This document shows positions 23,398-34,362 of a stretch of 64,000 bases of DNA, one piece after another. The position numbers and the translations under genes are program-made. The DNA comes from Begonia masoniana (taxonomy: Eukaryota > Streptophyta > Magnoliopsida > Cucurbitales > Begoniaceae): the NCBI GenBank assembly GCA_022432975.1, contig CM039502.1:72128573-72192572 (forward strand), in the 5' to 3' direction. The notes beneath the pieces were generated by a model. That model did not search any database, had not been told where the DNA came from, and worked only from the letters and a program-made list of their open reading frames with translations. Numbering within the stretch: the stretch's first letter is position 1; each line of letters starts with the position of its first letter.

Positions 23398-24277
23398 GTA
23401 AGGACCCCCAGCCTTTATCCCGGCTGGGCCTGCAGCCCACGGACGCACCACCATCGGCCCGACCCAAACTCATGAACTTCTCCTTCCTGGTAAGGAGTTT
23501 TATGCCTTCTCCACCACTCAAACCCAGGACCTCCAGGCTTAAGTACCATGGGCTACAAGCGATGGTACCACTTGGTCTGGCCGATGGCGGTGCGTCCGCG
23601 GGTTCTGGGCCCAGCTGAGAAAAAGACTGGGGGTCCTTACAAAAAAGTGGTACCACTTGGGCTAGCCGATGGCGGTGTGTCCGCGGGCTCCGAGCCTTGC
23701 CGAGATAAAGGCTGGGGGTCCTTACAAAAAAGGCACTTTTGTTGTAAGAACCCCAGCCTTTTTCTCGGCTGGGCCCACAGCCCGCGGACACACCGCCATT
23801 GGCCAGACCCAAACTCATGAACTTCTCTTTCATGGTAAGGAGCTTTATGCCTTCCCCACCACTCAAACCCATAACCTCCAGGCTGAAGTACCATGGGCGA
23901 CAAGTGGTGGTACCACTTGAGCTAGTAGCTCAAGTGGTACCAGTGATGTGCTCTCATGGCATATGTTGCTTGGAGGCTTGGGTTCGAATCACTGAAGAGG
24001 CATAAAACTCCTTGCCAGGAAGAAGAAGTTAATGAGTATGGTCCACGGATCCTCCCGGTGGTGGGGGCCGGATCGTTACAAAAAATGTGCCTTTTTTGTA
24101 AGGACCCTCAGCCTTTATCCCGGCTGGGCCCGAAGCCTGCGGACGCACTGCCATTGGCCCAACTCAAACTCATGAACTTCTCTTTACGGTAAGGAGAAGT
24201 TCATGAGTTTAGGTTGGGCCGATGGCGATCCGTCCGCGGGCTCCGGGTCCATCCGGGATAAAGGCTGGGGGTCCTTA
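23398..24277. mobile_element. Cluster of SINE-like units in both orientations, inserted in the MULE transposase
   Basis: The block GGCTGGGGGTCCTTACA, or its reverse complement TGTAAGGACCCCCAGCC, recurs at about 23398, 23630, 23720, 23745, 24095 and 24262, alternating in direction and often followed by an A run. Between these ends lie shared segments such as GATGGCGGTGCGTCCGCGGG and AAACTCATGAACTTCTC. ATGAAT flanks both outer borders (23391-23396 and 24278-24283), which suggests that the whole cluster entered as one unit or grew inside one insertion. The inverted arrangement could form strong hairpins. An alternative reading is a foldback DNA element. Confidence 0.65.
23926..24086 (+). mobile_element. 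tRNA-derived SINE unit
   Basis: A box A-like TAGCTCAAGTGG (23926-23937) and a box B-like GGTTCGAATC (23981-23990) are spaced as in tRNA-derived SINEs. The unit ends GGATCGTTACAAAAAA at about 24086. The same inner segment (GGCATAAAACTCCTTGCC-type) recurs in neighbouring units in reverse orientation, supporting one family. Family name unknown. Confidence 0.6.
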
Positions 24278-25083
24278 AATGAATACGTGTGTGTGCAACT
24301 ATTACAGGTGAGAACTTATTGGAATCTCTTGTGTCCATTCTATTCTCTGCATGCATTTCTTGAGACAAGCACCAGAGAATTACGTGCATCAATAATATCA
24401 TGGGGAAACTTATCTGCAGATATACTCACACTTTATTCATCCCGTTAGCGGCCACCAAATGTGGCCGGCCATAAAAAATGAGAATGAAATCGTTCCACCC
24501 AGAAGAAAGCGCCAACCTGGTAGGCCGAAGAAGACAAGAGTGCAAGATGTCGATGAGCCATCAAGTTCGATAGTTAGTCAGAAGAACTCGATGATGTCGT
24601 GCCGTATATGTCGATAACAGGGGCATAATAGACGTACTTGTCCTCACAGAGGATCCACTTCAGGCGCTCGTTCCCAAGACACATTTATGGGTTTCCACAC
24701 ATTTGACGAGACGCAAATACATTTCAGCACATTTAGCTCATAAACACGCTGTCATTTTTCTTTAATATAGTTTTCATTATGTGCAGGAATCTTCGACATG
24801 CGGCCGCGGTAGAAATGACTGACTATATATTTATTATAATGTATAATTTATGTATTTATTGTAATGTGTAATTTTATATTTATTATAATCTGTAATTTCG
24901 TGATTTTATAACACATGTATGATTTATTGTAATTAAAATAATCACCAAACTTTCTTGATCATCTTCCCATTATGTGATGAACATGTGGTAAAACTTTCAA
25001 GTAAATTCAATATTGTTTGGTATTTTTTTTAAATTAATTTATAAAGTGAAGAATGAATGGGGGTCCTAGCCCCGGAATGAAGG

Positions 25084-25354
25084 GAAAAAATACTAAACGA
25101 TATTCAATTTACTTAAAATTTTTAACACATGTTTATACATTATAGAAAGATAATCAAGAAATTTTTGTTTTTTTTCTAACACTTGTACGATTTATAGTAA
25201 TTTTAGTTAGTTATTTTATAAAACAGATGTACAACAATTATAATAAATCATACAAGTGTTAGAAAAAAAACAAAACTTTCTTGATTATCTTTCTATAATG
25301 TGTGAACATGTGTTAAAAATTTCAAGTAAATTGAATATCGTTTAGTATTTTTTT
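25084..25354. repeat. Long AT-rich inverted repeat (hairpin), 111-bp arms
   Basis: The arms 25084-25194 and 25244-25354 are near-perfect reverse complements (for example AATACTAAACGATATTCAAT against ATTGAATATCGTTTAGTATT), with a loop of about 49 bases. A third, more diverged copy of the right arm lies at about 24930-25040. It looks like a small MITE or an arm duplication within the MULE. Confidence 0.8.
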
Positions 25355-25615
25355 AAAATTAATTTATAAAGTGAATAATGTGTAATTTTATGAGATAAAG
25401 TTGAAAAATGGACAGAGTTTCGTTTGTTTTATAACTCCTCCATAGCCACAATTCCTGAATATTCAAATTACAATTTATACTCAACATTCAGATCCAGATA
25501 ATTAGAGTACAAACAGAAAATAAAGTGATATAAAATTAAATGAAATATAAACTACAGTACATCAAATGATATTATATTACAAACCTAATGCAAAGTACAT
25601 AAAATGAAATATAAA

Positions 25616-26712
25616 CTACACTACGGGTGGGTCATCGTTGTCAGAGGTCTTCAGCCAACTCGTGAATCTCTCATTCAGCTGTATGTTGGACAAGTTGACC
25701 TCCTCGACTTTGCTCACGAGGAAATCCATCCTCTGCTCCATCATGTCCCACAACTATTCTATCATGTCCCACCGTTGCTCCATCTTGTCCCACCGCTGCA
25801 CCATTCTATACCACGTCTGCTCCATGGTGTCCTATATACTAGCCTCCTGGTGGGACAATGGCGGCATGGTGGCATTCTCTATAGGAGCGTCCCGAGATGT
25901 GGAGATCCCTTGATCTCCCTTGCCCATCCAAGTCCCGTCGACTTCAACTAGGCTTATTTGAGTTAGATGAAGCTTGTCAAATAAATCGACGAATCTCTGT
26001 GCTCTCCTCTGCTCTCCACTGGGTAACTGAATCCCAGATCACTCGACCATCCTCTGAATCAAGGTGTCGTACAATAAGTTCTTGTTGCATGTCCGACCGA
26101 TCTCATGCATGTGACCTAAGATCAGGTAGCCAGGGTCGAACATCCTGTTGCTGTATAGCTTCTTCATCACATAGAGATCATGCAGCTCACCAGATTTCTA
26201 TGTCCATCCCGATGTAGAATGGTGTGGGTGATTAGGTTGTGAATAACCTGAGCTTTGACGTTCAAGTCCTTCGATCTCGGCTTCAGGAACCCTGCAATGT
26301 CTGAATTGCGGTGAATTTGCCTCAAGAACTCTACTCCCTCTGCCGATTTGAAGAAGTCACAGTCTCGGGAAGCGTGACAGTATCTCTCCACGTCACTCCC
26401 TCTTGCGGTAGATCCGAGCAACTCGTTAACAACCTCTGGAGATACGGTAATCTCTTTACCGCAGATGTACGTCTTCAACCATCCAATCCTCCTGGTGGAA
26501 GTTAAGTTCGCATAAAATAAGCGAACAATTTTGTCGCAGCTCTCTCCCCTCAACCGTACACCTTGTGCAAGGAGATTTTGTCTAACATCTCCTTTGATTT
26601 CCAAAGACTCCCAACCACTAAAGTTGGCAACCTTCCCATGAATAATAGAGCAGATTGACATTTCCCGCTCGAACCGCTCTTCACACGACTGGTTTCGAAA
26701 TTCATTCGACAA
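25616..26712 (-). pseudogene. PF20167-like gene carried antisense in the MULE, frameshifted
   Basis: From ATG 26712 (MSNEFRNQSCEERFEREMSI) the frame runs to 26167. An alternative frame then continues from about 26185 (ELHDLYVMKKLYSNRMFDPG) to a stop at 25616, with further stops. It aligns with the env-like ORF of the copia element: RLFYANLTSTRRIGWLKTYI and GKEITVSPEVVNELLG match KMFYANLSF and GKHIVITSQTINAILG, and GHRNLVS then LHDLYVM match GHHDEVSGMDLFVM. The C-terminal part has repeated MEQRWDMMEQ-type units that may form a coiled coil. Function unknown. Confidence 0.7.
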
Positions 26713-27319
26713 ATAACCAGTTGGCGGTCATGGCCCTTAACCTGGAGCACCTTGTGACGACGGTGCCTAGTATGTTAGGGCACCTTGTGACAACGGTACC
26801 CGATTTTTCGGGCCACCTTGTTATAGGACCTTTTGTTTAAAGACCAATTTGGGGGTCATTTCAAAGGGCTTAGATTTGTGAATTTTTTGATAATAGTTGT
26901 AGTAAACCAACAATGATAGAGAAATCAACAAGGTAGGGGCGTGAAATGGTCAAATTTTGTGTTGGAATTGCGGTGGCCGAGAGAAAAAAATTGGTTTTCT
27001 GAAAGTGGAGGGCGGATAGGTTATATACTATCAAAAATCGGCCTCCCGTTGAGAGATGAAGACCCTCTTTCTCAGCCTTAATTTTGAGAACGGGGGGCCG
27101 GTCTGAGTGAACGGCCCCTCTCTGTTCCACAACAGGAGGTCGATTTTAGGAGACGACCCCTCGTTCTCAAGAGTGATTTTTGAGAACAGAGGCCGGCTGG
27201 GAAGAACGGCCCCCAGTTCCAGTTCCACGTGCACCACACGTGGAACAAGGGACCTCTACCCCCCATAACGACCTCACGACAAAACAGAGGGTCGTTGTTT
27301 TTATGCACGTGAAACAGAC

Positions 27320-27519
27320 TCCACTCGACAGAATGGGGGGCCGTTTTTACATCGGCCCCCCGTTCTATGCAAAGAAATGCAGAACAAGGAGTGATCGGTA
27401 GGCCGCGAGAGGTTAAATTGTTAGGTTTATGATAGTTGAAGGTTGTATTTGTTAGGGTTGTTAGTTTAAGGGTATTTAAAAAAAAAATTCTTAGTTTAAG
27501 GGTTAAAATGATTTTTACT
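27320..27519 (+). repeat. Right terminal inverted repeat of the MULE
   Basis: Reverse complement of 20202-20400 with mismatches. The stretch 26995-27320 just inside is a GGCCCCCC-rich subterminal region like that at the left end. Confidence 0.82.
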
Positions 27520-28502
27520 AAAAAAAAAAAATAATGAAGAAGTTGTAGACTTGGGTACTTGCTTCGGCCTTAACCCTATGTTAATTTGTCTTCAATATTT
27601 CAAGGACAATATTGTCACGAACCAAGAGAGACCTGAGATAAAACGGGAGCTACCCAACTTGAAAGTGGACCTAGCCATCCAATAAAATAGTAATTCAATA
27701 AAATGTGTAAAAAGGTAAAAAAAAGAAAAAAGAAAAGAAAGATAACGTAATAATTTAACTAATGGGAAAGTATTAAATAAGGGTTACATTTTACCAAGGG
27801 AAATCTCTCAACATAATGAAAATACTGAAGTAAAAATAACTGTTGAGCGTACTACTGCGTCAGATACTGAATATTACCCTGTCTAATATCTGATTGAGGA
27901 TGTCGTTGGGGTGATGAACTGAACTTAATAACAATCGAAGTTTCTTTACAACAAAAATATAAAAAAAGAAGTGAACATGCTAAGTAAAATCATGGGATCA
28001 AAATCTGAAAAGAAAACATCAATAGGGTGGCAATTAAAATACTTCACTTTAATGTGATTCATCAGTAAAAAATAAGTCCCTACTAATAAGAGCAAAAATC
28101 TCAATAAAATAGAGTTACTCATGGACATTGGACACATGATTTCATGATCATATAAAACTAAAGGCGATATGCGACGATCATAAACTAATAAGAAATTTGA
28201 TCAAGTTTAGAGTTTCGCATCAAGAGACACAACACAATCGAGCTATCAATTATTCTATTTTACACAAATACATTCTCTAACAGTCGAATGTGTGTATCAA
28301 ACAAATAACCCATACTCAGGTTGATCAAACTATGTTCACACGATGAAATTGATTAGTAGTATAAAGAAATAAATTTGCATGGTCAATTAAATAACATGCC
28401 ATTGAAAAATACACATATAATGTACGAAAATGGACATGTAAAGAAAGCAAGACATGTCACAAAATATGAAATCATATTTCAAAATAAGTTTCTTAAAAAA
28501 AA
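27520..28502. other. AT-rich spacer
   Basis: No supported gene, RNA or element. Short ORFs here have no recognisable similarity. Confidence 0.5.
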
Positions 28503-28693
28503 GGGAAAATTTCAATTTAGCCCCCAACGTATGGGGTCAGTGGTCATTTGGCCCCTAACATTTATTTTTGACCCAATCAAACCCTATCGTATAAAACGTT
28601 TGCAATTCAAACCCTCCCGTCAATTTTTTAGTTAAATCAGACAGATGCCCTTTCAAAATTCCCAAACTACCATTTTCCTCACACACACACACG

Positions 28694-28726
<33 letters not shown>

Positions 28727-28768
28727 GCGCGCGCGCACACACACACACACGCACGCGCGCGCGCGCGC

Positions 28769-28815
<47 letters not shown>

Positions 28816-29739
28816 AAACTTCGATACCTCTTTCCATGGCAGAACAAACATCAACCTATGATCAAAGATCTCTCCCCCAAAACATTGCAATTGATCTCAA
28901 AATAAGCCCCAAATTCATCCAAACAACCGATGTCATACCAAAATCAAAATTTCATCACTCAGACATTATCGATAAGCTGAAAACCAAGAGCAGAGCCGCT
29001 TAAAAATTACGATCCGTTAAAGAAGCATAAGAGAAAGGAGAAAAAAAATGAAACCCTGTCATGCCCCTGAGATCATTAAGCGATTCCGCATAAGAAACAA
29101 AGATCATTGGGATGGGAAGGAGATCGAGGTGAACAACAGATCCAAAAAAGGAAATGGGAAAGATACTCATCTGCCCACGCGAAGTGTAGAACAGCGAAGA
29201 ACCATCGCCCTCCGACAGAAAGTGCCGTCGCACACCGTCACCACCGTTCAGAATTCGCCGATCACCAGGAAAAAGACGTCGGCCGAACAGAAAAGGCGTC
29301 GTTCTTCTCCTTGGAGAGAGAAGAGATTGGGTTGGTCGATGATTTTTTCGATGGAGGGAAAGGGTGACAAGTGGCCAGAGTCCGATGGTGTGGGGATACT
29401 CTTCTGACCTGTTATGATACTCGGCGAATTCTGAACGGCGAATTTTGCGATGGAGGGGATACTCGGCGAGGAGGGTGATGGTTCTTCGCTGTTCTGCGCT
29501 TCGCGTGGGCTGCAGCTCGAGCAAAACAGAACAGAGCCTCTGTTCTGAGACAGAGCGAGAGAGAGGAAAATGGTAGTTTGGAAATTTTGAAAGGGCATCT
29601 ATCAAATTTAACTGAAAATTGACGGGAGGGTTTTAATTGCAAACGTTTTATACGATAGGATTTGATTGAGTCAAAAATAAACGTTAGGGGCTAAATGACC
29701 ACTGACCTCATACGTTGGGGGCTAAATTGAAATTTTTTC
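28503..29739. mobile_element. Non-autonomous long-TIR foldback element, MULE-like
   Basis: The arms 28503-28679 and 29563-29739 are inverted copies of about 177 bases (AAAATTTCAATTTAGCCCCC at the left against GGGGGCTAAATTGAAATTTT at the right). A-rich stretches of 8-10 bases flank both ends and may be the target duplication. Further inverted pairs lie inside, such as CCCACGCGAAG..GAACAGCGAAGAACCATCG (29173-29210) against 29470-29510, so most of the element could fold. No transposase is present. The ORFs in this stretch (up to 201 codons) have no similarity I recognise. Confidence 0.8.
28681..28813. repeat. (CA)n/(CG)n compound microsatellite
   Basis: Alternating CA with two CGCGCG-rich patches, 133 bases, just inside the left arm of the foldback element. 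The alternating purine-pyrimidine pattern is of the type that can adopt Z-DNA. Confidence 0.95.
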
Positions 29740-30235
29740 AAAAAAAAAATTATGAATGTGGAGTCGAACATAAAAGAAACCCTACCTCAAGCCAGTTTAC
29801 CATATCAAAGTGGTATAATCCAAATCCGCGTTCAAAGAGTCAATCATTCAACTCCTCAGTCATAGTACCTAACAGTGTGCCGACCAACTCTGGATCCACA
29901 AAAACAATCCCACAAAATATCCATATAAAAATAGTCTTAAAATATCCGTTGGTCGACCGTTCTTCTTTGATTTCTCGGTAGATTTGAAATCCTTGAAAAT
30001 TACGTTGAAATAATATCATGAGAACTACCACTTAGAATAAAGTTTCACGCTTAATATCCGAAATCCATAAGATAACCAAAACAGCAGAAGAATTTTACTT
30101 ATCTCAAAATGTTATGTTATGAATTTATGAAAGTAGAATTCCTTGAGCCGAAATCTGCTCTCCCATCTCTTGATCTTTCTTTCTTCTATTATGGGTTATA
30201 GATTATAATCACAATTGAAATTCAAACAATGAATT

Positions 30236-30301
<66 letters not shown>

Positions 30302-30530
30302 ATGTTTGTGTTTGTTTCCTCATTTATGTAGCTCAACATTCCATCTTCTAAAAAGTTAAAAGAGCCAACAATAGGGCAACTGGGTCTTGTAAATTTTTGT
30401 GCCCAGAAAAGTTGCAGTGAAATCCAAGGGCAGAGATCAAAGAATCAAAATGAGTTTGACTTTTGAATCCGCAATTCTTCTATTTTTCCTTCCTTATACA
30501 TTGTACTGTTTATTATGCAGAAAACAATGG
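29740..30530. other. Spacer with (GA)n microsatellite
   Basis: No supported gene. A (GA)n run with one interruption occupies 30236-30300. The sequence around 30140-30200 is pyrimidine-rich. Confidence 0.6.
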
Positions 30531-30808
30531 AAAAATATTGAAAAAAGTTCAATTTAGTCCCTATATCTGGGGTCAATGATTAATTGGCCCCCTAATGTTT
30601 ATTTTTTACCCAATTAGTCTCTATCGTTGATGCCGTTTGTAATTCGACCATTGCTTTGGTGCCCTGCTAAAATCTTAAATTACTCCTTTCCCCTTCTTCT
30701 TCACCCGCAATTCTCTCTCTTTCTTCCCTACTCTACGCGTCGTCTCTCATCTCCTCAGACCCAACCCAGATCGCTCTCCACTGCCATAGCCATAGTCTCT
30801 CTGCGAGA

Positions 30809-31555
30809 ATGGCAAGGTCCTTGTCCCAGACCTGAAGCTTGAGTCGTCGGCTCTCTCTAATTTCTTCAACTCCTTCTCCGCTTCTCTTCCTTTGAGCCCA
30901 ATCTAACCACTCCTCATCCTCCTCCCGCAACACCGATGTCGCCGACCTTTCTGATTCCGCCGATCCCCTTCTTCAAAAGCTTGAGGACGAAATCTACCGC
31001 ATTATCGTTTGACGATCGGCCCCCCGATTAGCTCATGTTTCTTGCCGGCTGCTTCCTACTGGGTCCCACTGCCTCGCTTTCGCTCATTCGGCATCGCAAC
31101 ACTTGTGGAAAAGCTCGCTAATCCCCTTACCGATGAGGAATCAATGTCTACGAGGAATGTTCGTGGCTAGCCTTCTTCTGCTTACTTTGTTAAAGGTAAG
31201 CGTTTCACCCTTAATTTGATAGTCGCATTTTTTTGGCGTCTTAATTGTTTCTCTGTACTTAGCAACTTCTAAATTCTGCTCCTTTTTTATTTAGTACGAA
31301 AGGAGTTTAAGAATCTTAGCCGATAAAAGGTGTTATAGCTTCGATAGTATTAATCTTTGATTTTTTATGGTGCTCACTTCGGACTTCTTACTTCAATTGC
31401 TTAATAGGTGCACCCTTGCATCCTGTGGAGGATGAATCAATTTCCAATAATTTGTCTCTGGGAAGGCCATATTTGGACCCCCTCTTGAGGAATACTAAAA
31501 AAAGAAGCTTCAAGAAGAGGCAGCTGCAAAGGAAACTGATGAAAACTCGATTTAG
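30809..31555 (+). pseudogene. Captured fragment of a host gene with an N-terminal organelle-type leader
   Basis: From ATG 30809 the first codons read MARSLSQT, then a TGA, then SLSRRLSLISSTPSP, an Arg/Ser/Leu-rich leader like a mitochondrial or plastid transit peptide. Later come DPLLQKLEDEIYRIIV and, after a frame change, SYWVPLPRFRSFGIATLVEK and LANPLTDEESMSTRNVRG. A GT donor follows at ~31195 and coding resumes at ~31410 (APLHPVEDESISNNLSLG). An intron was therefore captured with the gene. The right TIR (31965-31830, minus) carries a second copy of the leader without the early stop. I think it comes from a conserved plant gene of unknown function but cannot name it. Several stops make this copy non-coding. 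Confidence 0.7.
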
Positions 31556-32199
31556 CATTTATCAACCTTATTTCTTTTTAGATCTCTTTTGGCAGAGTAT
31601 GCAAAATGATCAATAAGAAGTGCTTTGATGCATTTTTTCATTAAATCTTGGAAATGTCACCAGATTGTTACATATTTTAATTCTTTGAAAATGCTTTTTT
31701 GCTTTTTAAATTTGATGCAATGAATACATATGTTGTATGATATAAGAAAGGTTCATTAATCCAGAAAATTGTTATAGAAATGAATTTCTAATTTGTAAAC
31801 AAACAACTTAAGCTTACGGTCTGATTGGGCTTGAAGATCGGTGTTGCAGGAGAAGGATGAGTGGTTAGATTGGGCTCGAAGGAAGAGAAGCGGAGAAGAA
31901 GGAGCTGAAGAAATTGGAGGGAGACGACGACTCAAGCTTAAGGTCTGGGACAAGGACCTCGCCATTCTCGCAGAGAGACTATGGCTATGGCAGTAGAGAG
32001 CGATCTGGGTTGGGTTTGAGGAGATCAGAGTGACGTGTAGAGTAGGGAAGAAAGAGAGAGAACTGCGGGTGAAGAGGAAGGGGAAATGGGTAATTTAGGG
32101 TTTTAGCAAAAGATTTAACGGACAATTGAACGGCAGGGGTTGAACTGCAAACAACGTCAACGATATGGGCTGATTGGGTCAAAAATAAACGTTTGGGCT

Positions 32200-34362
32200 T
32201 GTAACACCCAATTCCATTGAACCGATTTTACCTTGTCAACTAATAGTTTACATTTTATGGATGAAATTGGGAGAATTACTGATTAGGTTAATGAGAGACT
32301 AAGCAAGGGCATAAGGGTAAATAGAGATTTATAGTGATAACCTATTTAAGGAAAGAGGTTTGCGATTAATGCACTGTAGCTGCCACTATTTTCTATAGTT
32401 CCTCTTTCGGTATTCAGCTCAAGCTCAGCAGAGCTCTCTAGGTGATTTCCTCTCCGATTTCCATTCCTCAACCTAGGTGAGTTTTCTTGAGTTTTAGTAG
32501 CTAGAAAGCAGAGAGAGTACAATGTGTGTTTTGGGAATGCTGTGAATGAGAGTAGGTTTGGGTTTAGGTGATAAACCTGAGAATGCACGATCAATAGAGT
32601 TCAAGTTAGCTTCCTTAGGTTTCTGAATGGTTTAGAATGAGTTATAGTGAAGATTGAATTAACGCTCTGTTTATGATTTTAAGTGAGCAAAATCCCGAGA
32701 TAGCTTGCAACCCAACTTTTCCCAGGAAGTCAGGTAAGTAGAGTATGTGTGTGCCTTCGGGTCTACATCACAAAACATTAGATTTATAGCTTGTTTAAAT
32801 ATTTTCTGTATGTCATGTATCAGTGTTTTAGAAAGAACACGAAAATGAATTTACATGTAATGGCATGACAAGGTATGAACAGAATGTAACAGATCAGCTG
32901 TTAAGGGAACCAATCCACCCCTTAATTTATGAAAAAGATGTATGACTATTGGAAAAATTGATCCGCTTCCCAGTGGAATTTAGGATCAGATCAGCTGTTA
33001 AGGGAACTAATCCGCCCCTTAATTTATGAAGAGGATGTATGACTTTGGGAAAAATGATCCAACTCCCAATGGAACTGAGGGATCAGATCAGTGAAAGAAC
33101 GTAAATGCAACAGAGATGTGAAAATAGAAACTGCATGTCTAGGATTTATGTTTCAGTCATATCATTTCATTGTTGCTTTACTTACTTAACATTAGCCTAA
33201 TAGATGAGTTTTGTGATGTAGGTGAAGAAGCCTCAGAAGGTGTGTTCTTTGAGCATGTTGAGGACTAGGCTGGTTGGGGGAGCACTTCAATGCCACAGTT
33301 TGGTATTCTGATGAGGTGGTTTAACTATTGTCTATATATGAAGTTTCAGTGGTTAAGTGTTTTGTGGAAGTGTGCAGAGGGTTTTAATAACATTGGTAGT
33401 TATGATGTTTTTAACAACTTTATGGTTTTCTTATTCTGAGTATGAAAACCATGATTTGGTTTAGAGGTAGTTGCTTTGCTGGGAATTTTTAGTAAGTTGT
33501 GGACTTATGTTGTTTTGAACAATTTTCAGTAAAATGTACAAGCTCTTTTGGTAGTCGGAGTTTTTCTTTGTTTATAGTGAAAATGGTTGATATGCTGTTA
33601 TGTTGAGTGTAATTGTCGATCGGTTGATGTAGTCCACCGATGGATGTTGAGTATTATTGTCTATCGGCAGATGTAGTCTACCAGTGGATGTGAGTATTAT
33701 GTTTTGTCGTTTTGTGACCGATGGATGTGAGTATTAGGTTTTGTCGTTTTGTGACCGGTGGATGTGAGCGTAGAAGTGAGTATTAAGTTTTGTTGTTTTG
33801 TGATTGGTGGATGTGAGCGTAGATGAGAGCAATAGATTTTTGTCGTTTTGTGATCGGTGGACGTGAGTAATAGATTTTGTCATTTTGTGATCGGTGGATG
33901 CTGAGGATTACTGTCGTACTTAGGATTTTATCGATGTTTCGTGAGCGGTGGATGTGGGTAGTTGACGTGTCGTTCGACTGTCACTGTTTAGCGGTAGATG
34001 TATTTTGTCTCTTGAGTGGTGGATGTGGGTAGTCGATGTGTCGTTCGACTGTCATTGTTTAGCGGTGGATGTCTTCTATTCTCGTTTCTACCACCGAGAC
34101 TATTATGTCTCTACTTCTATCGCTGGAACTATTCAGCGGTGGACGTGTTCTGTTTTGTTTTGTTTTCTTTCAACCAATTGTCTTTAATATTTTAATTAGT
34201 TAATAAATGTCGTTTTATACAAATGAATTTTCGCTGCAAGTTTTAACATTTTAAGGGTCAAACTTTGACCGTCGAGTGAAATTTTGAAATTTTTTCAGAA
34301 TGTCATTGTGTGGTTCAGTATTATGAGTAACGAACTGGGTTTAATTCATTTGGGTCGTTACA
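32200..34362 (+). mobile_element. Ty3/gypsy solo LTR A, inside the Pack-MULE right TIR
   Basis: Starts TGTAACACCCAATTCC and ends TGGGTCGTTACA, with no internal domain. The flanking bases GGGCT and GGGAC are not identical, so the target duplication is eroded or misplaced. The first ~300 bases closely match the start of the gypsy 3' LTR read from 61959 leftward, and both share an internal ~110-base duplication (32885-33095 here). The same family is thus present as a 2163-bp solo LTR here and a 3279-bp LTR there. Solo LTRs arise by recombination between the two LTRs of one element. Confidence 0.9.
33600..34160 (+). repeat. Degenerate minisatellite region in solo LTR A
   Basis: About ten imperfect units contain TTGTCGTTTTGTGACCGG, GTGATCGGTGGA or GCGGTGGATGT, with unit spacings that vary from about 45 to 70 bases. 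This is the same sequence type as the 50-bp array at 58850-60500 but without uniform expansion. Confidence 0.85.

Larger units (their letters stand above)
20878..24740 (+). pseudogene. MuDR-type (MULE) transposase, split by a TRIM and by SINE-like units
   Basis: From ATG 20878 one can follow, with stops and frame changes: the N-terminal DNA-binding region (YGIKFTKSDSWRLTAVCEDG at ~21200-21260); WEISSIIETVRNDLNINITP (~21420-21480); the start of the DDE domain DGCHLNGSCPGQLLIAVSVD (~21730-21790); the EHCYCL-HMYANFK region (~22890-22940); FARVERFEVSNDNEQYVVDMN (~23335-23395); and a C-terminal zinc knuckle of C-x2-C-x4-H-x4-C form near 24600-24640, which contains a stop codon. The TRIM (21800-22622) and the SINE-like cluster (23398-24277) interrupt it; coding similarity resumes after each. 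MULE transposases cut and paste DNA with ~9-bp target duplications. This copy is dead. Confidence 0.85.
20202..27519 (+). mobile_element. Mutator-like element (MULE) with decayed transposase and a second antisense gene
   Basis: The two ends are inverted copies: GTAAAAATCATTTTAAC at the left (20202 on) and its reverse complement at 27501-27519. The similarity continues about 200 bases inward, including the CAACTATCATAAAC and CGGCCCCCCGTT-type blocks. A-rich runs at both flanks prevent calling the 9-bp target duplication. Inside lie a TATA-like site, the transposase remains (20878-24740), a Cassandra TRIM, a cluster of SINE-like units, an AT-rich hairpin and an antisense PF20167-like gene. Target-independent evidence for the family is the MuDR-type transposase itself. 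Confidence 0.85.

Noticed and set aside
25604..26217. Plus-strand ORFs of 90-115 codons
   Set aside because: They lie opposite the PF20167-like gene, which has clear homology to the copia ORF; the plus-strand frames are its shadows.
28555..28905. ORFs with alternating Thr-His or Cys-Val
   Set aside because: They translate the CA/CG microsatellite.
29000..29605. 201-codon ORF on the minus strand
   Set aside because: It lies in the foldback element, partly in inverted repeats, and shows no known domain.
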